Below are positions 33,627-44,667 of a DNA stretch of 64,000 nt, piece after piece. Numbering within the stretch: position 1 is the stretch's first letter; every line of letters starts with the position of its first letter. Source of the stretch: Thelonectria olida (Eukaryota > Ascomycota > Sordariomycetes > Hypocreales > Nectriaceae); assembly GCA_020736575.1 (NCBI GenBank), contig JAGPYM010000007.1:682001-746000 (forward strand), read 5' to 3'. Under the pieces are notes generated by a model, which had not been told where the DNA came from, did no database searches, and saw only the letters and a list, made by a program, of their open reading frames with translations. The position numbers and the translations under genes are program-made.

Positions 33627-35980
33627 ATTTGGTTGACAAGACTCGAAAGTTGTCTCAGGTCAAGACGAGGAGGCAGTGAGTGCCTTGAACGATCACCCCT
33701 GCACAAGCCGGTGCAGAGAGAACCGGGATTGGGACTTGAGAGGCTGTGCTGCAACTCGCTGTCTGGGACAACTATAGCTATAGTGATACGTCTTGGCAAC
33801 GTCGTAGAGTATTTGTGCGAGTGGATAGTATCCCCATGGGGAACTGAATCAAGGTGGACTCTTTAGAAGCAAGACGGTGTCGGTCTCGGGTTCGCAGATG
33901 AGATCATTCTTCAAGCTAGAAAGAATAGGGGAGGGGAACAAGGAAGAGAGGCAAGAGAAGGGACCGGGGAACTGTTCCTAAAAAGGGCGGTTCCGTAGGA
34001 CTTGAACAATTGGAAGAGAGACCAGTGTGTGAGAGACTGAGAGGAAGGGTCACAGTCAACAGTTAAGGACTGTGGTACCACTTGATGAAAGAAAGTCCTG
34101 ACTTCCGCGTAGAAAGAAGAAGGCCTAGAAAAATGCGCCGACACGGGATTCGGAGCTGGCACAGGACAATCGGCCGGTAGGTAGGTACTATTGTACGAAG
34201 CAGAGTGGTAAGTCTGGGGGCGTGTGAGTGGATATGGATAATGGGCCTGGAGGAATAAGTGGGTGGGTTCAGATTGTTGACGAGGACTGATTACAAAGCC
34301 ATGAGAAGTTGCATCTGTGCTATGACGGTGTTTATGAAGGGCTCCGGAGGGGCGGTGACTAGCTAAAGAAGTCCGATCCGGTGGACACCCGGGAGACGTG
34401 TGGGGGGAGGCGAGGAGGAAAGATCGGTGGTTGAGGCCAGTGGTGATGACGAGGAGGCTGCCAGGGATAAGAACCATTGAGGGACCAGTGACTCGAATTG
34501 GCCAGGGAGAAGGGGCGAGGAGTGAATGGAAGAAGGAAAAGAGTCATCGAGAGAAGGAGAAGGGACAAGGGAACAAGGGGGCCTGGAGTTGCGATCGTAG
34601 CTTTGGCGGAAACCATGCGAAATCTGCAAATCATCCATCTCAGCCTAGCCAACATGACATTGCATGGAACATGTCATGAGCCCTCCCCAACAATGTGCAG
34701 CACTACAGGCTCGGCCCTCGGGCTCCCGTCTCGCACTTGCGAGCAACAACGCCCCCAGCTGCAGAGAAACAGACAGACAGAGAGTCTAGGCAGGCCCATG
34801 ACGAGTGGATATCCCGTTGTGGTTATCCGCGTATAGCAAGAATGTACGGCTTGTGCTAGCAATTTTCTGCCTCTGTCAGCTGTCGGCGGTCGGTTGCTTG
34901 GCTTCTAATTAGCCCATATCCGTAATGGCCGAGGGTTGTGTGGAGTCGTCGTTTGGTTGTCGATATGAGTCCTGGATCGAGCACTGGCCCGCGCAACAAG
35001 GAAGGTAGCCAGGCCCTTGCTTGTTGTTGAATGAGACGTAAACTCCGCAGTCGACATGTTTCTTACGACGTACAGTAGCTTATGCGGAAGGTTGACAATC
35101 ACTTCAAGTTGCGGGTTGATAAGCTGCACCTTGGCTCGGAAGTCGGCCATGGCCCCTCGACATCTCAGTTGACCCGAGTTGCGAAGCGGCCGACAAATGA
35201 AGTGTGTGTGTGAGTGGGTGTGAAGACTCGTCATTGCAACCTTCTGCGTTAACTTTGGGCAGTCCCAAGGATCGACCTCTACCCGTCACCTTTTCTCCGG
35301 GGAAAGATTGTCTGTGTGTCAGCACTCAGACTCGTCTTCACTGGACACATCGTAACTGGGATTGAAGCAACGGCTTCTGCCCGATCATATGATATCGTCT
35401 TTCTGTATTCGTATCGTTCAGCCCAACATCAATCGGAATGGTGCGCTAGGCAATTCCATGCCGAATCTCCTGCTGAAAACGAGTCTTGCTTACGCCCCTC
35501 GCGGCGTCGCCAATGGCCTGTTGCAGGGATAGGAATGGCCAGGCTCCAGGGGACCGATTGAACAAATTACAAAAGAATACGAAATTCGGTTCGGTTCCGA
35601 TTCGGCCAAGTTGGGAAACGCATTCGAGCAACGGTGCCATGGCGGCGGAGTTAGTCGGCGAGGACTTAAGCAACCCCACCGGCCAACGTCACGTGCCGAA
35701 CTCCGGCTCCACACCTTCTTCCATCATTCGGCTCCACCTTGTCCGCAATCCCACCCGCCGACCGGCCGATAAGCAACTTTTTTTTTGGCGACTGGGAGCT
35801 TCCATGACAGACTGACTGCCGCATCCCGCTCTTCGTCCGTCGCCATTCCGACATTGTCTCGTCCAATTACGACTTGTCTCGTGCAGAACGCAGTGCCGGA
35901 TCTGCCTACCGCTGCTGCATATATCTCTCAACGCCGAGCGGCCGGCACTTCTCACGTCCCCCGCATCAGCCTTAACCATC
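33627..35980. other. Divergent intergenic region, YOR1-type transporter / CSL4
   Basis: 2.35 kb with both promoters. Open frames are short and lie opposite each other without domain content. I did not find a convincing drug-response element by eye. Confidence 0.45.
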
Positions 35981-36667
35981 ATGGCCGCCGTCGACGACCT
36001 CCCCTCCACCGCCCTACCGGGCAAGATCCTGGGACCCATCTCCAGGTTCACGCCCGGTGCTGGCACCCACGTCTTCGAGGGCAACGTCGTCTCTTCCCTG
36101 ATGGGCCGTGTCACCGTCATTCCTCCCGTCAAAGCTCCCGGACCTGCAAAGCGTCTCAACAAGATCATCTCGCCGCCGACCATTGAAGAGCTTGCGACCA
36201 TCACCGTTTCTCGACACGGCGCCAAGCGCGAGATCCTTCCGGATGTCAATAACGTTGTGCTCGCGCGCGTCGTGCGTCTGATGCCCAGGCAAGCCATTGT
36301 GGTCATCCAGCAAGTCGGCAACACAGTCTTGCAGACAGAGTGGCAGGGCGTGATTCGTGTGCAGGACGTGAGGGCGACAGAGAAGGACAAGGTCAAGATC
36401 TACGAATCTTTCCGACCAGGCGATATTGTTCGAGCTCAAGTGGTAAGACATGTTCATCGATTATGCCAACTGTGGTCGAAGCTAATCTCTAAATAGATCT
36501 CGCTCGGTGACCAGGCCAACTACTACCTCTCGACAGCCTCGAACGAACTCGGAGTCGTCATGGCAACGAGCGAAGCAGGAAACGACATGATTCCCCAGAG
36601 CTGGAAGGAATATAAGGACCCGGAAACAGGCATCAGTGAGCTCAGGAAGGTGGCCAAGCCCAGCTGA
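35981..36667 (+). CDS. csl4: Exosome cap subunit Csl4
   Basis: An RNA-binding cap protein of the nuclear and cytoplasmic RNA exosome (3'-5' decay and processing). Exons 35981-36442 and 36497-36667 (54-nt intron) give 210 residues. The N-terminal domain has [20 protein letters not shown], the Csl4/Rrp4-type opening. An S1-like domain follows, with [20 protein letters not shown] and [20 protein letters not shown]. The C-terminal part ([20 protein letters not shown]) carries the short zinc-ribbon-like region seen in fungal Csl4, though metal-binding cysteines are absent. The start follows AACCATC at 35981. Confidence 0.92.
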
Positions 36668-37817
36668 GCTTGCTTGATGTTCTACCTTCTCTGCTTCTGA
36701 GGCTCCTGGAATGCGATCGCGACTATCTGTCTCGGGGCATTCGGTAAAAGGACGCTTCAGGTCGCAGCTTCTGCCGATAATAATTAAAGAGAGACACATT
36801 GACGCTGCCTAAAAGGGGAAGACGATTACGCCGGGGGGTGGGAATCGAACCTCGAATGGTGGCGTTTACCCATGGCAGGATGGGGCTCTCAACGCATGCC
36901 AAAAGCGCAATTGTTTGGTAACGACAGGCAGACATGTTTCTGCTCAGCCGCATGTATAACGACGGCATCAGATAGATTGCAGGAGTTCATCTGTCGGCAC
37001 CACCAAAATAGATACCCCGCCAAGAACCCTGTTCGTTGGAGCAGCATGGAATTGAATTCGTCAAACTCACATGATTGATTGCTTTGCATTATGTCTCCGA
37101 AAAAGAAGAAAACTGGAAACGTGTTGAAAGGGCGGCTTACGTGTATAATGTATCATATGTCCCCTTTCCCCTGAAATCAGAAACCGCATTTGCGCAGTAT
37201 CATTTCTCTGAATTCTTGAGGCGGCCATCTTTGCGACGTCGAATGTGGGGTCGATGTTTCTCGCCCGTTTTCAGGCGTTGCCCCTGTCGCTAACGTCACG
37301 TTAACGATGCTGCTGATCCCGTTGGACTCCACCCTTCTAACGATGATGCTAACGATTGACGAAACCTAACGTTGGTTATCGATGTGCGAAGGGGAGAGAG
37401 AAAAAAAAAAAAAGGCCCGATGGGAACGAGGTGAGATATACGCAAACGAGCTGGCTGACATCTGCAGCACCAGCGACGACTCATCAAGGCGAAAAAAACA
37501 TAAATAGAAATCCATTTCAGCGTGTTTTAACGCTACGTCGAGGCTGCACACCTGATTTGCCTCCTGGTTATTCGTAACTGGTCTGGCACGCGCCCAGCCC
37601 AAGCCACCTTCTTCAGCTCCACCGAAAATAAGACGACCCTTCTTCTCTTCCCTGAGCGACTCCGCCGTCATCCCTTGGGACCTTTTGGGCACACAAAGAA
37701 ATAACCGCCCTCGTCCTGACAGCTGCCACAAGCTTGCTCAACTCTTGTTCTCTCTCCCACTTGCTCCAGCTTCTCAACAAGCGAAATACTACGTTCAGCC
37801 TTCGCCCTCTCCGCGTC
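36668..37817. other. Intergenic with tRNA-like fragment and TAACG cluster
   Basis: 1.15 kb between CSL4 and the SEC2-like gene. It holds a minus-strand segment with a perfect Pol III B-box (36841-36851) but no intact tRNA fold, and five TAACG motifs in one orientation at 37291-37371. The right end is the pyrimidine-rich leader of the next gene. Confidence 0.5.
37291..37371 (+). promoter_or_regulatory. Cluster of five TAACG motifs
   Basis: TAACG occurs at 37291, 37302, 37338, 37350 and 37367, all in the same orientation within 81 bp, about 450 bp upstream of the SEC2-like start. The core resembles a Myb-type half site (YAAC-G). Binding is inference. Confidence 0.3.
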
Positions 37818-38735
37818 ATGGCGTCGACAATGGTCATGACACTGGCCACGCCGCCATCTCTCCCCGCCGCCGCCCCAGGCTGCTGTCCCGGCTGCGGCTA
37901 CGCTCTCCCCGCTGACCTCGACGACTCCCACGGCCAACTGCTCCAAGCCCAGGCCAAGATTCACGACCTAGAGACCCAGGTCCGCCTGCTTAACGAAAAG
38001 GCAACCGCCGCCGTCGATCGCTGGGCCGACTACGAGGACGAGCTCACGAAGTTGCGTGCCCAATTACCTCAGAACCAGAGCCGACGACAACCACCCCAAG
38101 AAGAAGACGATCGCCCACCACCACCGCCCCCGAAATCCCCTGCCGCTACAAACTCCCGCATGTCCTTCCTGCAGTCCGGAACCTCTCGTCTCTCCGCCCT
38201 CCTCACCCCACGCAAATCCACCCCCGAGCTGCGCACCCTCGACACCCGTACCCACCAACACCACCAACACCCCCATCCCGCCCAGCGCAACGCCAGCAGC
38301 CCGGTCCCGCCGCCCTCGCCGTCCAACGAAGACCTGCTTGAAGCGCTGAGCCGCGAGCAGAACCTGCGCAAGGAAGCCGAGGGCCAGGTCGCTGCGACGA
38401 GCAAGGAGATTGAAGAGCTCAGCGCCGCGCTGTTCGAGCAGGCCAACGAGATGGTGGCCGAGGAACGGCGCGCGAGGGCCAAGCTGGAAGAGCGCGTGGG
38501 CGAGCTGGAGCGGCGGGACGCGGAGAAGCGGCGCAGGCTGGAGAAGCTTGAGGGCGCGATGCAGCGCATCGAGCGGGTGAGGTTGTTGTTGGCCGAGTCA
38601 GACGATAGCGATGAGGATGCGCTTGATGAGGAAGAGGAGGATGTCGAGTTTCGAGGTTATGAAGAGCTAGAGAGGCTCAAGAATAGGCAGCATGGGAACA
38701 CTACCATGAAGCCAGGGGAACCAGTGACGCTATGA
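37818..38735 (+). CDS. SEC2/Rabin8-domain coiled-coil protein, possible Rab exchange factor
   Basis: A single exon of 305 residues. Near the N-terminus is CCPGCGYALP, a small Cys cluster. A first coiled coil lies at about residues 38-85. A low-complexity Pro/His/Ser linker follows (about 90-170). The main coiled coil at about 171-258 contains ELSAALFEQANEMVAEERRA, the hallmark of the Sec2p/Rabin8 GEF helix that opens Sec4/Rab8. The tail is acidic (DSDEDALDEEEEDVEF). Yeast Sec2 is much longer (759 residues), so this is either a short paralogue or a GEF lacking regulatory regions. I chose 37818 (MASTMVMTL, context CGTCATGG); an in-frame ATG at 37734 looks like leader. Confidence 0.75.
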   Translation: MASTMVMTLATPPSLPAAAPGCCPGCGYALPADLDDSHGQLLQAQAKIHDLETQVRLLNEKATAAVDRWADYEDELTKLRAQLPQNQSRRQPPQEEDDRPPPPPPKSPAATNSRMSFLQSGTSRLSALLTPRKSTPELRTLDTRTHQHHQHPHPAQRNASSPVPPPSPSNEDLLEALSREQNLRKEAEGQVAATSKEIEELSAALFEQANEMVAEERRARAKLEERVGELERRDAEKRRRLEKLEGAMQRIERVRLLLAESDDSDEDALDEEEEDVEFRGYEELERLKNRQHGNTTMKPGEPVTL

Positions 38736-39504
38736 GGCGAGAACTGCACATCAAGAGGACAAGTATGACTACCTCCTCCCGGCATACGATTCTCTGGCAG
38801 AGAGAACCATATATTGTATCAACATCATCATAATGTCTTTTATTATTTGGGAACGAGCGGGGAATAAACGAATCATGGCGACTAATATTGGGGGGGTCTT
38901 GGGTCTGGTTTACACAAAATGGTTGGGTTCAAGATTCAAGGACTGCAAGCAACAAAATACAATACTAAGTTAATTTACTCTTTGCTAGTCTTTGCCAAAC
39001 TTGTATGGGCTCTAAAGGATTCGTCCACTGCAAGGATTATGCCACTGGGTTGAGCATGAAAGATCCATGATACACAATGGTTCCGTCCCAGTTCTCCCAC
39101 AGACTTCATGGTTGCCCCCCTATACATTCACAAGGTCAGGTCCAGAATATTGCAGCTGCCCTAGTAGTTTTCTGATTTCTTAGGAGCAAATATGGAATCG
39201 CCCATATAGCTAACTTGCTATCAGGGTTGTAGTCTATGTCATTCATCGTCGCTTCGTGGAAGCAGACAAACATGTACAGTCGCCGGTCATTTGCGCATCA
39301 ATCCCTAAGTACAGACTCCCCGAAATTATGAAAGAAATTCCTTCCACCTGTCTTGTGTGGACCAGCGAGGTCTCCAGCATGTAAGTGTTCACATAAAAAT
39401 GATTCATAACCCTTGCTTTCCGAACTCCGACGCCTCAAGCCTCCTTTTTTGTTTTGTTTTCCCTGTAGCCTCGCTATCAACTCGAGGTGCCATCTTGCCA
39501 TAAT
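38736..39504. other. Convergent 3' flanks, SEC2-like gene and PUS4
   Basis: 769 bp between stop codons. No gene is seen; the sequence is AT-richer than coding DNA and contains the likely 3' UTRs. Confidence 0.5.
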
Positions 39505-41092
39505 TCAATCATCAAAACCGTTCCAAGATTTCTCGTCATCGGATCGGCTCTTGGTGCTGGGTTTACTGGGGGTTTCCTTAGATTCCAGGGCGGCAGCCTT
39601 GCGAGGACCGGCAGGCGACTCGGACCTGCGTCGCTTCTCCCCCTTACGGGATGGCGAGGCACTTCGACTCTTGCCCTTCTCCTCCGCTGGTGAGTCCTCG
39701 GGCGATTTCGACTTCTTGGGTAACTTTTCCTTTTGGCTGGAATTGTCAGACTCGGCAGACTGAGAGGCGCCGGACCACTTCGCCAACATATCCGCAACCT
39801 TGGGTCCCCAGACCTCTTCACCCTTGGCTAGATCATCAAACTCGAGACAGTTGGTACCGCCAACGGTAAAGTCCTTCTGTCGTGACCGGCACAGCTCCGA
39901 CATAAGGGCAGCCGAGTTCAGCTTAGCGCCCAAGTCGTGACAGAAGCTACGAACGTAAAAGCCCGAAGTCACCGTCAGGCGAACCTTGACAGCAGGAGGA
40001 CCCTTATCGCTCCAAGGTGGAGGAGTATTCGCATCAGGGGCGTCGGGGACGAGATTCTTGCCCTTGTCGGAGTAGACGGGCTGCGGCAACTGGCCTAGGG
40101 CACCAGACATCATGGCCGGATTCTTGGAGTGTCGCGACTTCTTGGGGGGCGCATCCTTAATGAGCTCGTCCTGGCGCTCCTCGAAGCTGCGCTTGAATGA
40201 CTCGTGCTCTGCTACCGCCTGGTCATCCTCTTCCTTCTCCTTGGGGCTGAGCTTCTTGCCGATGGTCTCTTGTTGTTTCTGAACCCTCCAGACCTGCTCA
40301 GCAAGATTGCGCTCAGCAGCTTCTGCCTCTTCGAGGGGCCACCGGAAGCTATGCTTTCCTGGCTCGTACCACTCAACCAGCTCGATATCCTTGACCTCAA
40401 CGTTGCGGCCCTCAATCTCCCGAGGGATAGGCTTTCCTTCTCGGGCGTATTCATACAGCGGCTTTCCGTTCATCTTCAGCGCCGAGTAGAGGGGCGGGAT
40501 CTGAACCTGGTGTCCCTTGAACTTGGCAATCTCCTCCTCGACCTTTTCGCGAGTGATGTGATCATACGGTCGCTTTGTGAGAATGCGGCCAACTCTATCG
40601 TAGGTGTCCGTGCTAGCGCCGAAGAGGATGGTGGTCTCGTAGGTCTTGGTGCATTCGAGGAACTTGTTAAGTTGCTTCGTGCCACTGCCGATGCCTAGGA
40701 TGAGGACGCCGGTAGCGAGAGGATCGAGAGTGCCTCCATGGCCGATCTTGACTTGGGAAGCCTTCTTGGCAGCTTTGCGACGGTTAAATTGCTTGTTGCC
40801 TTCTTGCACCCGCTTGCTAAGCTCGGCGTCAATCAATGGCTTGAAGAAGTTGGAAGGATTGAAGCTCTTTTGACACTCGCGGATGATCTGGGCAGAACTC
40901 TGGCCGCAGGGCTTGTTGATGGCTAGAAATTGGGCTTCGGTTAGCTCATTGAAGGCAGCTTCAACTCGTGGGGGAAGACATGAGGAGGAAAAAAGGTGGA
41001 AAATAGGCTTGAAAGTGCGATGCTGGGACATGAGAAGAAATGACAGCAGTTTACATACCAAAGACGCCTTCCCGGACAATGTCCGAGGCCAT
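39505..41092 (-). CDS. pus4: tRNA pseudouridine-55 synthase (Pus4, TruB family)
   Basis: Makes pseudouridine 55 in the T-loop of nuclear and mitochondrial tRNAs. Exons 41092-41059 (only 34 nt) and 40964-39505 (94-nt intron) give 497 residues; the junction reads MASDIVREGVF-VEAAFNEL. TruB motifs are intact: FLAINKPCGQSSAQI, then KIGHGGTLDPLATGVLILGI with catalytic Asp at about residue 92, then YETTILFGASTDTYDRVGR and VTSGFYVRSFCHDLG. About 80 residues of charged insert (EKEEDDQAVAEHESFKRSFE) interrupt the domain. The C-terminal 75 residues are a basic, Ser/Lys-rich tail. Both are usual in filamentous fungi. It is divergent from the RFTS gene. Confidence 0.95.
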
Positions 41093-41618
41093 CTTAAAGC
41101 GGAGGGGGGATTTCATGCAGTAGATTCCTCGTGGTGGAAGCGCAGAAGGAAAAGAAAAAAGTCGAGAAGTGTAACTTCAGAAGCGGCCAAGAAGCGCGCG
41201 GTGGTGGAGCGGGTGAGAAAAATGTGCACGGGGTAGGGATACAGTTTTGCACAGGCAATTTACGCGGTCGTCGCGTCTAAGGTAGTTAGTGGGCGTAGAC
41301 GCGGTTGCCCTGTCATGACTCCCCATCCCACTGCACTCACTGCAGGGTCCAGGCCAAGGCAATGGAAACCTCCCTCACCTCCAGTTGCCCCGCGCCCTCC
41401 AAACCTACCCTTCGCTAACTCTCAAACCCCAACGTCAAGTTACTCTTCTTACGAGCAATCCTTTCTTCTCCATCCCCTCATCCTCCCATTTCCACCTTCA
41501 CCCACCAAATAACCCCACACCGAATCCTCAACTCGCAAGCCACCATCACCACCACGCGATCCACACCCTTTGCGCTGTCGTCGATGTCGACGGGCCTTCG
41601 CGCCCCCAGTCCTTCATA
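41093..41618. promoter_or_regulatory. Shared divergent promoter, PUS4 / RFTS-domain gene
   Basis: 526 bp between start codons. The half next to the RFTS gene (about 41370-41600) is C/A/T-rich and G-poor, as expected for a transcribed leader. The open frame running through it into the gene has no domain content. Confidence 0.5.
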
Positions 41619-44119
41619 ATGGTTCGCCGTCATCGCCGAGCGTCCACGTCCAGTGTCGAGACCGTCGACGAGTCTCGGGTCCAATGGCGACAAGAAAAAT
41701 CCGTCCTCAGAACAGTCCCTAGTGCTAGCGACAGCAATGGCTGGCCCATCTTCCAGCTCACAGATGCCGTGGTCCTCAACAAGGACGGGGAAACCATGGA
41801 GAATGCTCTATCTGTTGGTTTCAAGGGACCTTTCATCATCCGTGGCACTCTCCTCATTGATACTCCCGAGACAAAACAGTGCCGTGAGACTTCCTCTGTC
41901 CCCACGCTTGTCTCAAGGCCACTAGCTAACTGCCCATATAGTTATTAACATGAGGCTTAGGCACTCAACACCTATCGAGATTCGCCAGAGCATCTCATAT
42001 TCGATCGGTTTAGCTGAGAATAACCAACCCTTGATATGGGTTTCCGGCAAGGCTGGCTGGTACGAGATAGTGCCCTCAGCCTCATATCTCCAAATTTATA
42101 ACAAGATGTGTGAGGCTGCCACACTCTACTACACCATCATGAGCATCTACGAGGTGGAGAACAACAGCGCCAAGAAGCTGAAGAAGGGAAAACGCGTTGG
42201 TGCAATAGCTGAATTATCTCCCATCTTCCACAAGGTTGGTTTCCGAATCACTTGGCCACCTTCAGCACTGATTCGGACTCTCTAGTACGCCGCCAGGATT
42301 GGTGATGGCTCCACACTTGACGAAGTCATCGAGCGATGCGCCGAGCATGCGCTTTTCCTCATACCTCATTTCGATCAAGAAGGCGAATTCGATTGGAAGA
42401 CAACTCTGTTCCACAAGTGGATGACCACCAAGCATGGGGTATATTTTCCTCTCCCACCGACTCCCCAGTAATATTTTTCACTGCTAACCAATGAATAGGA
42501 TATTGTGGAAAAGGCCCGACAGCAGTTGTTGAATCCTCCTCTGCTCCCCCGATCCCCTTCGGTTGAGGTAGCCCCATCTCCCCTTATTCAAACGTTGCCC
42601 TCGAGAACCCGCGCTGGTTCGGCCGTGTCGTCCGTCGTACCACCAAAGCACTCTTCGCCCACACTGGAACCGAGATCCAGTGTACCCCGACAGCGTTCAG
42701 CGCGATCCCAATCATTGGCCCAGAATGACGATCCTTTACAGGAGACACCCAATGCACAGCCCACAAGTATCAACACCGCAGTTGCCAGTAGTAGGGTATC
42801 CAGTGCAACGCCAGCACCCCAAGTCTCGGAGGCAAGCACACCCGTGGCCAACGAAAGCCAAACACCCTTTCAAACTGTCGTCCAGGCTGTGGAACTCGCA
42901 TATAAAGAGCTCGCTTCGTCAAAGGCAGGGATGACATATTCCAACACGCTAAATAAGATCTACCTCGCCTACAAGTTCCCTTCCTACAGAGTGGCTCCCG
43001 GTACTCACAAAGTCCCAATCGAGGAAGTCCTTCATTACAACGCCTCGGACCTTTTGAAGGTCCTCGATAAGGAGAAGTATGGCAAGTTCCAATTTTATTC
43101 TTGGCTTCAGGAGATTTCCACGAAGGAGTTCAACCCCATTTCTATCGAGCGTTCAAGCTTCCCCTATACTTTAATCCCTCGTGGGATACGCGCCCCTAGA
43201 GTTCCAAAACCCCCAGCGCCTCCCCCGGCAGCTCAACCTGGAGCACACGCATTGAGGGACTCGGATGGTGATGGCGGGAGCAACGATTCCGATGTCTCAT
43301 CCAGAGCTGGTAAGCTACCCAGAGGACGTCCATCTGGGAAGAAGTCGAGCCTCCGCCTAGTTACAGCTTCGAGGAAGCGCGTTCACGCTGCACTCGAGAG
43401 TGATTCGGAATTGGAGGAGCTCGAACCGAAAAGGTCACATTACTTCTCTGAAGGCGATGACATGGACGTTGACAGTGCAGAGGAGGATACTAGCTCACCC
43501 GAAGAGGCTTCTGAATCCGATCAACAACCCATCAAGATCATCATCCGAGCGGACAAGGCTCCATCGACTGCTCCGCGCGGACCAAACGAAGCATGGACCT
43601 GTGAGGAGGAAGACTGTGGTTATGTCGTGCGTGGCGGGGATGCTCGAGGCTGCCAGGACCGTGTGAGAAAGCACTTTCAAGAACATGAACAACAAGCCAA
43701 AAGAGTCAACTTGGCTGTCGCCGAGAGTCGCGGTCACATGCCCATCAAGTATGCATGGTTTCCCCCTTTTCTCATCCTCGTCGAATTTCACGCCTCTACT
43801 CCCTCCCCTTCGCCGCCTTTGCCCCCTTTCCCCCCACCCGCCATTCCAGTTGGCAAGACATCTTCGCCATCATTCACTCCACCTCCAGCGTCAAAATCGA
43901 CAGTGTCGACAGAAGGCAGCTTTCAGTCTCATGTCAGCCAGTTCCGGCGACGACCTCACCCTGTGTCAGATTCAATCGGCAAACTAACGCGCGCATCATA
44001 GTCACCTCATCGAAAAGCTGAGGAGCATGGGCGAGAAGGCTCAAGAAACCGAACAGCTCGGACTCGAAGACATGCACAATCCGCTCCCACAGCGCATCAA
44101 GCGCAAATTGGTCGTCTAG
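41619..44119 (+). CDS. RFTS (DNMT1 replication-foci) domain protein; candidate Raf2/DIM-7-type factor
   Basis: Five exons (41619-41883, 41942-42234, 42286-42438, 42499-43748, 44002-44119) give 692 residues. Residues about 40-230 form the RFTS fold: WPIFQLTDAVVLNKDGE, GFKGPFIIRGTLLIDTPE, PLIWVSGKAGWYEIVPSAS and MCEAATLYYTIMSIYE. There is no methyltransferase domain. The middle is Ser/Pro-rich and acidic (SEGDDMDVDSAEEDTSSPEE). A C2H2-like finger lies at about 604-630 (WTCEEEDCGY ... RVRKHFQEHEQQ). The basic end is RIKRKLVV. In fission yeast, Raf2 has an RFTS domain in the Clr4-Cul4 H3K9 methylation complex; Neurospora DIM-7 is its proposed counterpart. Assignment to that role is inference. The last intron is unusually long (253 nt) and remains open. 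Confidence 0.7.
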
Positions 44120-44667
44120 GTAAGGACGTCCTTGTGTTTCCTGAACCTGGTCGAGATTACGTCTACTTTGTCTTGTTTTCGAGGGGGGAGATACCCTACG
44201 CATTGGCTTGGAGTTGGTCGGGATGGATCACTTACCGTGGACACAGAGTCCCTTTGTTTTGATTTGAGTCTGATTCGGTTCCTTAGAAGAGTGCGGTTAT
44301 AGGTGCACCATTAGGGAGGGACACATGATAGGGGTACGTTGGGACATGGGGTTTTAACGAGTACACCTGAATGACACATCGATTTCACCTAAATCCGCCC
44401 GTCTCACCGTCAGCCACAACTCCATACATAGTTGGATTAATTGTCACAGTACCCTTGCCGTCTCAATCAGTACTCGCAAGGATGAGACCAACGAGGCAAA
44501 CGACCAAGAGTGTCAAAGACGGCGGCACAAATGAGTAAAAGCAATTAATACTTATAAAGAAATTTGCATTCATACTTGACTCCTTTTAGAACCCAGTTTC
44601 CCTCCTGCTTGTGCACCCGCACACTAGTTGCCCACTACCTACTTTACAGGATCTCGGACTCGCTATC
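44120..44667. other. Convergent 3' flanks, RFTS gene and CBP80
   Basis: 548 bp between stop codons; no gene seen. Confidence 0.5.

Noticed and set aside
36811..36905. Intact tRNA gene
   Set aside because: The B-box is perfect, but neither a 5-bp T-stem nor a 7-bp acceptor stem can be formed, so I did not annotate a tRNA.
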